DNA from: JAVBWO01 sp036677375
GTDB lineage: Bacteria; Bacillota; Dehalobacteriia; UBA4068; UBA4997
DNA length: 63,447 nt
Direction of reading: 5' to 3'
NCBI GenBank assembly: GCA_036677375.1
Contig: JAVBWO010000017.1
Coordinates: 1 to 63,447, forward strand
Every line of letters begins with the position of its first letter. Within the stretch, counting starts at the first letter, position 1. Below the pieces are notes generated by a model, which did not search any database, had not been told where the DNA came from, and saw only the letters and a list, made by a program, of their open reading frames with translations. The position numbers and the translations under genes were made by a program. Below are positions 45,731-53,211 of the stretch, in pieces.

Positions 45731-47104
45731 CTATTTTATGGTCTCGTATGTTCTTTGTGCATTGGCATAGACGATAGCCACATCGCCTGCGGTGATGTGA
45801 TCCCATCTGTTCATACCTTCCAGCAATTTGTATTTCTCCGCAAATTCATTGGCAACACGGACGCCGGGGTATTGTCCCGTATCATCTTTAAGGCTCGACC
45901 AGTCCGCCACCACTTCCGGCCAATAAGTCTTGACCACCACATAAGTTAAAATATCCCTGTGTATGCTGTCGTCCGCGCCAAAACCCCAGGGCATAAAATA
46001 TTCATCGCTTTCCGCGGGAATGGCGCCATCGGGCGGGAGCGCGTTGACATATTCCGCGTCAAAGCCAAAAACCTGGGCAAGCAAATCACGGAGATACCCG
46101 ACGCCGGCGATATCATCACTTTCCCGGAAGAGATCGGTGTCATACTTCTCGTTCATGTATTGCGCCGATTGGCTGGTTTGCTCCGTCGAGGAAATATATG
46201 CGGGCGTATCTACCGGCCAAATGTTGCGGTTGGAATATTGGACCCCCTTATAAATGCCAACAGCCGCTAAAATAACGAGAACAGACGCAAGGATTGTCAT
46301 TTGGATTTTCCGGCGTTTTTGCACCTCCGGCCTTGCTTGCAACAGATCTTTTTTCACGGCCTGCGCCGAAGCATAACGGTTTTCCGGCGCCAATGAGGTA
46401 CACTTTTTCACAATACAGTCAAGGCGTTTATGATGAATGACAGAAGGCTTCGTACTGCCTGTCAGGATAAAACGGAGCAATACGCCAAGGGAATAAATAT
46501 CCGTGCGGCTGTCTGTCTGCGAAAAACCGTATTGTTCAGGCGGCGCATATTCCCGGGTGCCAAGGCAGATGGTATCGGTATCCGCTGCTTCATCAAAAGT
46601 ACGCGAGATACCAAAGTCGATCAAGGACACCTTGCCATCATGGACAATGACATTGCTGGGCTTGATGTCACGGTGGATCACAGGCGGTGTTTGTCCATGC
46701 AGGCAGGCTAGAATATCGCAAAGCTGCTCCCCAACGGAGATCGCCTGCCGCTCATCCATATTTTCCCGTTCTACCAGCTTTTGAAGGGATTCTCCTTCCA
46801 CATATTCGCGGATATTGTATATTCTGCCCCCAATTTCAAAAGACTCAAGAAAGACCGGAATGCCTTGGCAGGACATTTTTTTCAACGCTTCATTCTCATC
46901 CGGATATTGCTCTTTGTCAAAGCATTTGCATACACAAAGTTTCCCTGTACGCAAATTTTTGACCAGCAATGTTTCACCAAGTTCGCTTTGGGACAAACAC
47001 TCAATGGGTTCATATTTTGCCAAAAACTCTTGTGGGAAAGTAGCTTTATTATATTCCACAAGAAAATCCCTTACATCACACTCTCGCGGATCTTCCTGGC
47101 TCAC
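45731..47104 (-). CDS. membrane Ser/Thr protein kinase with extracytoplasmic C-terminal domain
   Basis: A 457-residue protein kinase. The ATP Lys is in LCVCKCFDKEQ, the catalytic loop is VIHRDIKPSNVIV (about 143), the metal motif LIDFGISR, then EYAPPEQYG. The glycine-rich loop is loose (SQSELGETLLV). One membrane helix (about 263-283) leads to an outer domain of about 170 residues. This domain looks like degenerate SLH-type modules (YLRDLLAQVFGF, ITAGDVAIVYANAQRTY), which is my inference. It starts at GTG and overlaps the upstream HTH gene by four bases, so the two are coupled. It sits next to an SLH-protein gene and may sense the cell wall. Confidence 0.85.
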   Translation of the reverse strand: MSQEDPRECDVRDFLVEYNKATFPQEFLAKYEPIECLSQSELGETLLVKNLRTGKLCVCKCFDKEQYPDENEALKKMSCQGIPVFLESFEIGGRIYNIREYVEGESLQKLVERENMDERQAISVGEQLCDILACLHGQTPPVIHRDIKPSNVIVHDGKVSLIDFGISRTFDEAADTDTICLGTREYAPPEQYGFSQTDSRTDIYSLGVLLRFILTGSTKPSVIHHKRLDCIVKKCTSLAPENRYASAQAVKKDLLQARPEVQKRRKIQMTILASVLVILAAVGIYKGVQYSNRNIWPVDTPAYISSTEQTSQSAQYMNEKYDTDLFRESDDIAGVGYLRDLLAQVFGFDAEYVNALPPDGAIPAESDEYFMPWGFGADDSIHRDILTYVVVKTYWPEVVADWSSLKDDTGQYPGVRVANEFAEKYKLLEGMNRWDHITAGDVAIVYANAQRTYETIK

Positions 47105-47556
47105 GCGCGTTCACCTCCCAGTAATTTCAACCCCAGCTCATCTAAGAGAGCCTGGGTTTCGATCATGCTTCGTTTTCGGTTGATACAAAAAATAATCACG
47201 GCGTCGCGCTTGATTTTCGGGTATAGCGGATTATACTGCGCTACTTTCAAAAGTTCCTGTGTATCTTCCAAATCAAAACCAAAGCCAAAGGCCAACTGCA
47301 ACACTTTATCCCGGGACGGTATACGGGAACCCTTAAAGATCTGATGTCCGTAAGAGCTCTCAATACCAGCGCGGTTTATGACCCGTTCCGGAACTTCGCC
47401 GATATTAGTACATTTTTGTGCAATGTAGCTATGAAAAGCCGGCAGCTTCATCTGCTTGTCATTGCTCTCAATAAAGCGCTTCACGTTTGTCGTTTTTAAC
47501 AGCTTGCCCAACAATGTGCTGGTTGAATTTTTCGGAACCGCATCCGTATCAATCAC
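47101..47556 (-). CDS. XRE-like helix-turn-helix protein coupled to the kinase
   Basis: A 151-residue protein starting at GTG after GAGGTGGTCGT. The middle part (about 55-105, INRAGIESSYGHQIFKGSRI followed by PSRDKVLQLAFGFGF) is a lambda-repressor-like HTH. It is followed by LEDTQELLKVAQYNPLYPKIKRD. Proteins of this type often precede bacterial Ser/Thr kinase genes in Bacillota. The coding regions overlap (GTGA), so they probably act together, for example as kinase substrate or regulator. The target genes are unknown; the neighbouring SLH gene is a candidate. Confidence 0.8.
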   Translation of the reverse strand: MIDTDAVPKNSTSTLLGKLLKTTNVKRFIESNDKQMKLPAFHSYIAQKCTNIGEVPERVINRAGIESSYGHQIFKGSRIPSRDKVLQLAFGFGFDLEDTQELLKVAQYNPLYPKIKRDAVIIFCINRKRSMIETQALLDELGLKLLGGERA

Positions 47557-47946
47557 ACGACCACCTCAACCCGTATTTTGATTCAAATAGCTAAAGATTT
47601 TGTATTTTCTTTCTCTAATGGTTATTTTATCACCATTTTCCACTTATTGCCACACAGTTTATATAAAAAAGCGAGGGGATTATTTCCCCTCGCTTTATGT
47701 TTTACAACCGATTCAGAAATATTGCTGCCGATTTACTTAAAGGTTTAGAAGCAATATTCATAACCTACGAAATATCTTCTTCATCACAGGTAATGATATG
47801 CGCCTTCAAAGCCTGTTTATATATTTTCTTTTTGATAATCAAAAGATCTGGTTGATTAATGCATACCAAATCATAGGCTGAGCAATATTCATAAAATTTT
47901 TTGTTTTGTAAAAACTATTATAAAATGCTGAATTGGAGGTTTTTCA
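47557..47946. other. divergent intergenic region upstream of the HTH-kinase pair and the molybdenum hydroxylase
   Basis: About 390 bases. A hairpin lies at 47668-47696 although the flanking genes diverge, so it is not a simple end-of-gene terminator and could mark a leader or an unseen short transcript. I see no molybdenum-cofactor riboswitch. A ribosome site (TTGGAGG) lies just before the TTG start at 47947. Confidence 0.5.
47668..47696. terminator. terminator-like hairpin in a divergent intergenic space
   Basis: AAAGCGAGGGGA (47668-47679) pairs with TCCCCTCGCTTT (47685-47696) around a five-base loop, with A- and T-rich flanks. Confidence 0.75.
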
Positions 47947-50280
47947 TTGTCTAAAACAGGTGTTGGCGTTACTGTAATCCGCAAAGAAGCCTGGAACAAA
48001 GTAACAGGCCAGGCTCAATATACCGATGATTTTGCTTCCTCGCAGACATTAACCGCTAAAATGGCCACAAGCGTTTATGCCCACGCCTTAATCAAAAATC
48101 TGGACATCTCACAAGCAACTGCTTTGCCCGGAGTCAAGGCAGTGCTGACCGGCGAAGATTTTCCTGGTTTATGCGGTCCGCTATTGGAAGACAGGCCTCC
48201 TTTGGCCAAAGGAAGAGTCAGATATTACGGCGAACCGGTGGCTCTTGTGGTGGCTGAGAATGAATTGATCGCGGCAAAAGCGGTTTCTTTAATCAAAATA
48301 ACTTACGAGCCTTTACCGGTAGTCGCTTCACCCTCTCAAGCGATATCTGAAGGAGCAACGCTTATCCATGAAGGTCTGGTCAACTATAAGCGTAAAGAAA
48401 AAGACGTTTATCCGGAACCGGGCAGTAATGTATGTGACCGCAAAAACATCAGTAAAGGCGATATTATAAAAGGTTTCCAGGAAAGCGATGTCATCATCGA
48501 ATCCAGCTTTACACTACCGCAATCAGATCATATTGCCATGGAGACACGTGCGGTCAGAGTAAAAATCGACGCCGAAGGTATCGTAACGATCAAATCATCC
48601 ACCCAATCCCCTTTTATGATAAAAAAAGAGATCAGCAATTATTTTAACCTGGAAGAAGCAAAGGTTATCGTAGAAGTTCCTCTGGTAGGCGGCGCTTTTG
48701 GCGGGAAATCACCGGTGCAGCTTGAGTTCTTAGCTTACCGGGCTTCCAAGGCTGTAGGCGGTAAAGAGGTAAGGCTGGTCAATACGCGGGAACACGATAT
48801 TGTCTCTTCCCCTTGCCGCATGGGACTTGAAGCGGTGATCAAGCTGGGAGCAACCAAGACGGGCAAACTGAAAGCCGCCCGAATAACTTATCTGGTGGAT
48901 ACAGGAGCTTATTCGGATATCGGACCCAGAATGGCAAAAGCGATTAATGTAGACTGTACAGGCCCATATAATATTGAAAATATATTCTGTGATTCTCTCT
49001 GTGTTTATACCAATCACCCTTATGCCACAGCCTTCAGGGGTTTCGGGCATGCTTCCTATACGTTTTGTATGGAAAGGATGATGGACAAAATGGCCCGTGA
49101 ACTCAATATGGACCCGTCTGAATTAAGAAAGATGAATGCACTTAGACCGGATCAGTTGACGCCTACGCAGGTAAAGGTGACAAAAAGTAACCTTGGCGAC
49201 CTGCCGGCCTGTATCGACAAGGTGAAGACTATAATCAACTGGCAGGAAGGCACCCGGATCGAACTAAATAACAATAAGATCCGGGCCAAGGGGATTGCGT
49301 GCCTCTGGAAAACCTCAACTTCCCCGACCAATGCGGTATCGGGAGCTTGTCTTACCTTCAATACCGACGGCAGTATCAATCTGAACTGCGGCTGCGTGGA
49401 AATAGGTCCAAGTATGAAAACAACGGCTGCTCAGATCCTTTCGGAAAAATTAAAAATGGATATCAAGCATATCCATGTTATGATGGACGTCAATACCCAA
49501 TACAGCCCCAAGCATTGGAAAACGGTAGCCAGTATGACCACTTATATGGTGGGAAATGCTGTCTTGGATGCGGCGGAAGATGTGATCAGGCAATTAAAAG
49601 ATCTGGCATCCACTGTTATGCGCTATCCGGCGCATGACTTTGAGGTGGAAAACGAAAGAGTTTATTTGAAACAAGATCCCAGCATTTATTTGGAATTCAA
49701 GGATCTGGTCCATGGTTATCAATATACAAACGGCAATTCGGTTGGAGGTCAGATTTTAGGCAGAGGCAGTTTTATAATGAGCGGCCTCAGTTATCAGGAT
49801 GTCTCATCCGGCAAAGGTCAGACGGGGCCGGCCTGGACCGTCGGGGCACAAGCGGTTGAGATCGAATTTGATCAAAAAGAATTTTCCTACCGCTTGGTGA
49901 AAGCGGCCACCGTGATCGACGCAGGTAAGGTCTTAAACCCTGCAATGGCCGAAGGTCTGATCCGGGGCGGCATGTGCATGGGCCTGGGCCTAGGCAGCCG
50001 GGAATTTTTTTCTTATGACCAAGAGGGCCGGGTTCAGGATACCAGCCTTCGCACTTATAAAGTAATGCACTTTGGCGAAAACCCTAAGTATCTGGTTGAT
50101 TTTGCGGAAACTCCTCAGATCGATGCGCCTTATGGAGCAAGGTCTCTGGCGGAGCACGGCATCATCGCGATTCCTGCGGCACTTGGCAATGCGCTTACTC
50201 TGGCGGCTCAGGTGGAATTGGATGAATTGCCCCTGACACCGGAAAAAATCTGGTGGGTGAAGACCGGAGGTGTTTCATGA
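47947..50280 (+). CDS. molybdenum hydroxylase large (molybdopterin-binding) subunit, xanthine dehydrogenase family
   Basis: A 777-residue catalytic subunit that carries molybdenum-pterin cofactor and hydroxylates an aromatic or N-heterocyclic carbon. Visible: substrate-channel domain (about 15-125, GKARY-like GQAQYTDDF), VGGAFGGKSP (about 246, cofactor), FRGFGHASYTFCMERMMD (about 360) and the C-terminal YGARSLAEHGIIAIPAALGNA with the catalytic Glu. It starts at TTG after TTGGAGG. The medium and small subunit genes follow with overlaps, in the order Mo-FAD-FeS. The substrate (purine, nicotinate or other) cannot be told. No XdhC/MocA-type maturation gene is nearby. Confidence 0.93.
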   Translation: MSKTGVGVTVIRKEAWNKVTGQAQYTDDFASSQTLTAKMATSVYAHALIKNLDISQATALPGVKAVLTGEDFPGLCGPLLEDRPPLAKGRVRYYGEPVALVVAENELIAAKAVSLIKITYEPLPVVASPSQAISEGATLIHEGLVNYKRKEKDVYPEPGSNVCDRKNISKGDIIKGFQESDVIIESSFTLPQSDHIAMETRAVRVKIDAEGIVTIKSSTQSPFMIKKEISNYFNLEEAKVIVEVPLVGGAFGGKSPVQLEFLAYRASKAVGGKEVRLVNTREHDIVSSPCRMGLEAVIKLGATKTGKLKAARITYLVDTGAYSDIGPRMAKAINVDCTGPYNIENIFCDSLCVYTNHPYATAFRGFGHASYTFCMERMMDKMARELNMDPSELRKMNALRPDQLTPTQVKVTKSNLGDLPACIDKVKTIINWQEGTRIELNNNKIRAKGIACLWKTSTSPTNAVSGACLTFNTDGSINLNCGCVEIGPSMKTTAAQILSEKLKMDIKHIHVMMDVNTQYSPKHWKTVASMTTYMVGNAVLDAAEDVIRQLKDLASTVMRYPAHDFEVENERVYLKQDPSIYLEFKDLVHGYQYTNGNSVGGQILGRGSFIMSGLSYQDVSSGKGQTGPAWTVGAQAVEIEFDQKEFSYRLVKAATVIDAGKVLNPAMAEGLIRGGMCMGLGLGSREFFSYDQEGRVQDTSLRTYKVMHFGENPKYLVDFAETPQIDAPYGARSLAEHGIIAIPAALGNALTLAAQVELDELPLTPEKIWWVKTGGVS

Positions 50281-51116
50281 TTCCTTTTGATTTTGAATAC
50301 TATCAACCAGCTACCATCCAAGAAGCGGTAGAGGCCTATCACTGTTTAGACCGGGAAGGCAAAGCCCCCGTATACTATGGAGGCGGCAGTGAATTGATCA
50401 GCATGGCAAGGCTAGGAAACTACTCTTTCGGCGCCGTCATTGATATTAAGAATATCCCGGAATGCCGGATTCTTGCTTTCGACAAAAAGCACCTTGTTCT
50501 GGGGTCGGCTCTGACGCTGACAGAGATCCGTGAAGCAAAGAAATTCCCGCTTTTAGAAAAAACGGCCGGACGGATTGCCGACCATACGATGCAATGCAAA
50601 ATTACACTAGGGGGAAACCTGGCGGCAACAATCATCTACCGGGAAACCGTATTGCCCTTTTTGTTGACGGACGCAAAATTTGTCATTGCCGGACAGGACG
50701 GATTGCAGGAATATGAGGCTTGCCAAATATTTGACCAAAGGCTTCAGCTCAAAAAAGGACAATTCCTGGTCAAAGTAATCATTGATCAATCCTATTTAAA
50801 CACGCCCTATTTTCACATCAAAAAAACCAAAAATGAAAAGATCGACTATCCCTTGATCACCACAGCGGGAATCATCAAAGACGGGATGCTTCGGGTCGCT
50901 TTCAGCGGCTTGAAGCCGTATCCTTTTCGGGATATGGCAAATGAAAAGATCCTGAATGATGTTAACCTGACCATTGAAATGCGTGTCAAAATGTTTGCGG
51001 ATCAAACAAAAGAAATTTCAGATGATCATAACGGCTCCGCCGAATACCGTAAATTTGTTTTAAAAGAAACGCTTGTCAATATATTGGAAACCATGAGGGC
51101 AGAAAACCATGCTTAG
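50277..51116 (+). CDS. molybdenum hydroxylase FAD-binding (medium) subunit
   Basis: A 279-residue FAD_binding_5 protein. The start MIPFDFEYYQPATIQEAVEA overlaps the large-subunit stop by four bases (ATGA) with GGAGGTG upstream. YYGGGSELISMARLG and ITLGGNLAATIIYRETVLPF are the FAD-binding stretches; the CO_deh_flav_C-like region follows (about 175-275). It takes electrons from the 2Fe-2S subunit to an acceptor such as NAD or ferredoxin. Shorter in its middle than some homologues but otherwise normal. Confidence 0.92.
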   Translation: MIPFDFEYYQPATIQEAVEAYHCLDREGKAPVYYGGGSELISMARLGNYSFGAVIDIKNIPECRILAFDKKHLVLGSALTLTEIREAKKFPLLEKTAGRIADHTMQCKITLGGNLAATIIYRETVLPFLLTDAKFVIAGQDGLQEYEACQIFDQRLQLKKGQFLVKVIIDQSYLNTPYFHIKKTKNEKIDYPLITTAGIIKDGMLRVAFSGLKPYPFRDMANEKILNDVNLTIEMRVKMFADQTKEISDDHNGSAEYRKFVLKETLVNILETMRAENHA

Positions 51117-51582
51117 TATTAAAGGAAAAAACACCATTCATTTAAATGTCAATCATGAAGATTATGAAATTGAAATACGACCTTCCGATATCCTTCTGAA
51201 CGTACTGAGAGAAAAGTTAGGATTAACAGGAGCTAAACCGGGCTGCGAAAACGGCGATTGCGGGGCTTGTACCGTTATGATCGACGGCTGGCCGGTAAAA
51301 TCCTGTCTCATGCTGGCCGTAGAAGCAATTGGCAAAGAAATTATTACGGTGGAGGGTCTGAAAGACGCGCCCATTCAAAAAGCTTTTGTAGAAAAATTCG
51401 CTTTTCAATGCGGCTATTGCACTTCAGGATTTTTGATGGTTTGCCATGCTTTGCTCCAAAAACATCCCCATCCGACAGATACGGAACTTGAGGACTGGCT
51501 CCAAAGCAATATCTGCCGCTGTACCAGCTACCAAGAGATCGGAGAAGCGGCTCGGGCCGTGATAGTCGGTGAATATTTATAA
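51109..51582 (+). CDS. molybdenum hydroxylase 2x[2Fe-2S] (small) subunit
   Basis: A 157-residue small subunit. The N-terminal plant-type 2Fe-2S domain has CENGDCGACTVMIDG and KSC; the C-terminal helical 2Fe-2S domain has FQCGYCTSGFLMV and NICRCTSYQEI. It relays electrons from the molybdenum centre to FAD. Its start overlaps the medium subunit by eight bases. Last gene of the operon, followed by a strong terminator. Confidence 0.95.
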   Translation: MLSIKGKNTIHLNVNHEDYEIEIRPSDILLNVLREKLGLTGAKPGCENGDCGACTVMIDGWPVKSCLMLAVEAIGKEIITVEGLKDAPIQKAFVEKFAFQCGYCTSGFLMVCHALLQKHPHPTDTELEDWLQSNICRCTSYQEIGEAARAVIVGEYL

Positions 51583-51644
51583 CTTTACAATATTTACAAT
51601 AGCGGTTGACTTTCATTATAGTAATAATTATAGTAATAGTAGTC

Positions 51645-51687
51645 GATTAACAAAAAAAGCGGGAAAACCCCGCTTTTTTTGTTAATC
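51645..51687. terminator. bidirectional terminator after the molybdenum hydroxylase operon
   Basis: A 19-bp perfect stem (51645-51663 with 51669-51687), five-base AAAAC loop and a T7 tract within the 3' arm. It separates convergent operons. Confidence 0.92.
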
Positions 51688-51711
51688 AATATAGAAAATG
51701 AGAGATACTAA

Positions 51712-52056
51712 CTATTGAGGCATTGCTTTACATTCCGTGGCGCAGATTTTACATTCGTTGGCGCATTTGACACAATGGTCATCTTTAAACATACTGCATT
51801 CGTTAGCGCATTTTTCACAAATTGTGGCACAAAGCTGACATAACTCCCGGGCGTGTTGAGCGCTCATAGACATGAAAGCCGACGCTTCCTTACAAATACA
51901 AGCACATTCCATCAGCATACCGATACAAGCTTTTCTGGCTTGTACATCCGGCTCATTGAGACATAATTTTGTACACTCATAACAAGCCTGCGCACATCTG
52001 TTGCAAGCATCGATACATTTCTGATATTTGTCGGTGATATTTGTTACGACACCCAT
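51712..52056 (-). CDS. Cys-rich four-helix-bundle copper-storage-like protein (Csp/DUF326)
   Basis: A 114-residue protein with 20 cysteines in CxxxC/CxxC spacing along predicted helices (CIDACNRCAQACYECTKLC, CIGMLMECACIC, LCQLCATICEKC, CVKCANECKICATEC). This fits the Csp family of four-helix bundles, which hold many Cu(I) ions inside the bundle through Cys thiols. No signal peptide, so it should be cytosolic (Csp3-like). The ATG follows AAAGGAGTATGATAAT. It lies 30 bases downstream of the manganese catalase gene in the same direction, so both may protect against metal or oxygen stress, possibly in spores. Confidence 0.88.
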   Translation of the reverse strand: MGVVTNITDKYQKCIDACNRCAQACYECTKLCLNEPDVQARKACIGMLMECACICKEASAFMSMSAQHARELCQLCATICEKCANECSMFKDDHCVKCANECKICATECKAMPQ

Positions 52057-52086
52057 ATTATCATACTCCTTTCTATAAAATTAAAA

Positions 52087-52806
52087 TTACTGCATCATTC
52101 CCGGATTTTGCGCGTTAGGTTGGCCTGGTTGATTGGGAACATTAAATTTAGGCGGTTTGGGTTTAGCAAGATGATTGTTATCGAAATATTGACCGGGCGA
52201 CGAAAGGTCGAAATACTTTTTAGAATCGCCGGTAACACCCCAATCTTTTAAAGAACCGGTGTCTTCCAGCATATTAAAGGCCTCGCGGAAAAGCGTGTTA
52301 TGCGCTTCTTCACGGTTCAGCAAAAAATCAATTGTTTCTCTTACGCCGGTATCCGGGATTTGCCGGTAAAGATGTTCATAAACTACTTTCGCCCTTTGCT
52401 CGGCTGCGATATCAGACAAGAGGTCGGCGGCAAGATCACCGGTTACATTGATATAGGCGGCAGTAAAGAGATATCCCGACGCATTAGCCAATAAAGGTGC
52501 AAGCCCGGAAACAGTAGCTGCTTCGACCCCTCCCACGGTTGTTTGCTGGGCGTTAGGATTCTCGCCATTTAGCAGATTGACCATTGTGGCAACCATCTCC
52601 ATATGACCCAGCTCTTCGGAAGCGATATCCAAGAAAAGATCCTTGATCCGTGGATCTTGGATACGGAAACTTTGAGACAAATATTGCAAAGCGGCTTTTA
52701 ATTCGCCATGAGGCCCACCCAGCTGTTCTTGAACCATATTAGCATAATTGGGATTGACGGCATTCACCCTTACGTCTTTTAATAGCTTCTTTTCATGTTT
52801 AAACAT
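52087..52806 (-). CDS. manganese catalase family protein (CotJC-like)
   Basis: A 239-residue di-manganese catalase-like protein. Ligand motifs on the four-helix bundle: GPHGELKAALQYLSQSF (Glu), ASEELGHMEMVATMV (Glu/His), AAEQRAKVVYEHLY (Glu) and NREEAHNTLFREAF (Glu/His). The C-terminus is Pro/Gln/Asn-rich. It should break down hydrogen peroxide; CotJC relatives are part of the spore coat. AAAGGGGG precedes the ATG. Probably co-transcribed with the Csp-like gene. Confidence 0.92.
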   Translation of the reverse strand: MFKHEKKLLKDVRVNAVNPNYANMVQEQLGGPHGELKAALQYLSQSFRIQDPRIKDLFLDIASEELGHMEMVATMVNLLNGENPNAQQTTVGGVEAATVSGLAPLLANASGYLFTAAYINVTGDLAADLLSDIAAEQRAKVVYEHLYRQIPDTGVRETIDFLLNREEAHNTLFREAFNMLEDTGSLKDWGVTGDSKKYFDLSSPGQYFDNNHLAKPKPPKFNVPNQPGQPNAQNPGMMQ

Positions 52807-52967
52807 TTTTTATCCCCCTTTAAACGAATACTTTTATTATTGAATCCAAAAAGAATATTATTCATATTTTTGTCTAAATTCAGCCTTAAGGTGCAATAAC
52901 CTACGGTTGTTCCCATGAGAATAACGGTTACAATCATGATGATTTCCGGCTTACTTAGGGCTTTCAC
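52779..52967 (-). CDS. possible small membrane protein overlapping the manganese catalase start
   Basis: A 62-residue frame from a GTG start with one predicted membrane helix (IIMIVTVILMGTTVGYC) and a basic tail. A strong AAAGGAGG lies in front but 19 bases from the GTG, which is too far, and the 3' end overlaps the catalase gene by 28 bases. It may be a real short gene or just leader sequence. No family recognised. Confidence 0.3.
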   Translation of the reverse strand: MKALSKPEIIMIVTVILMGTTVGYCTLRLNLDKNMNNILFGFNNKSIRLKGDKKCLNMKRSY

Positions 52968-53151
52968 TGTTTTTAAATTCTCACATCCTCCTTTTTTATA
53001 TTATTTGTGAATTAACACAATATATACCATATAACAAAATAAAATACGCAAGCATAAAAAACAGCGCTACTATCAGCGACGTCGCTTCTATCATATGATA
53101 TACCGCCAACCGGTTTACGGATTTCATTTCTAAAGCAACTCTGATTACTTC

Positions 53152-53188
53152 AAACAAGAGGACACCCTTTTGAGATGTCCTCTTGTTT
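53152..53188 (-). terminator. terminator of the third SLH gene
   Basis: AAACAAGAGGACA (53152-53164) pairs with TGTCCTCTTGTTT (53176-53188), 24 bases from the stop codon. The stem is symmetrical and can act in both directions. Confidence 0.85.
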
Positions 53189-53211
53189 TATTAATATGCA
53201 TTTCTTTTATG

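Noticed and set aside
47557..47946. Molybdenum-cofactor riboswitch before the hydroxylase
   Set aside because: No matching multi-helix pattern seen; only a terminator-like hairpin.
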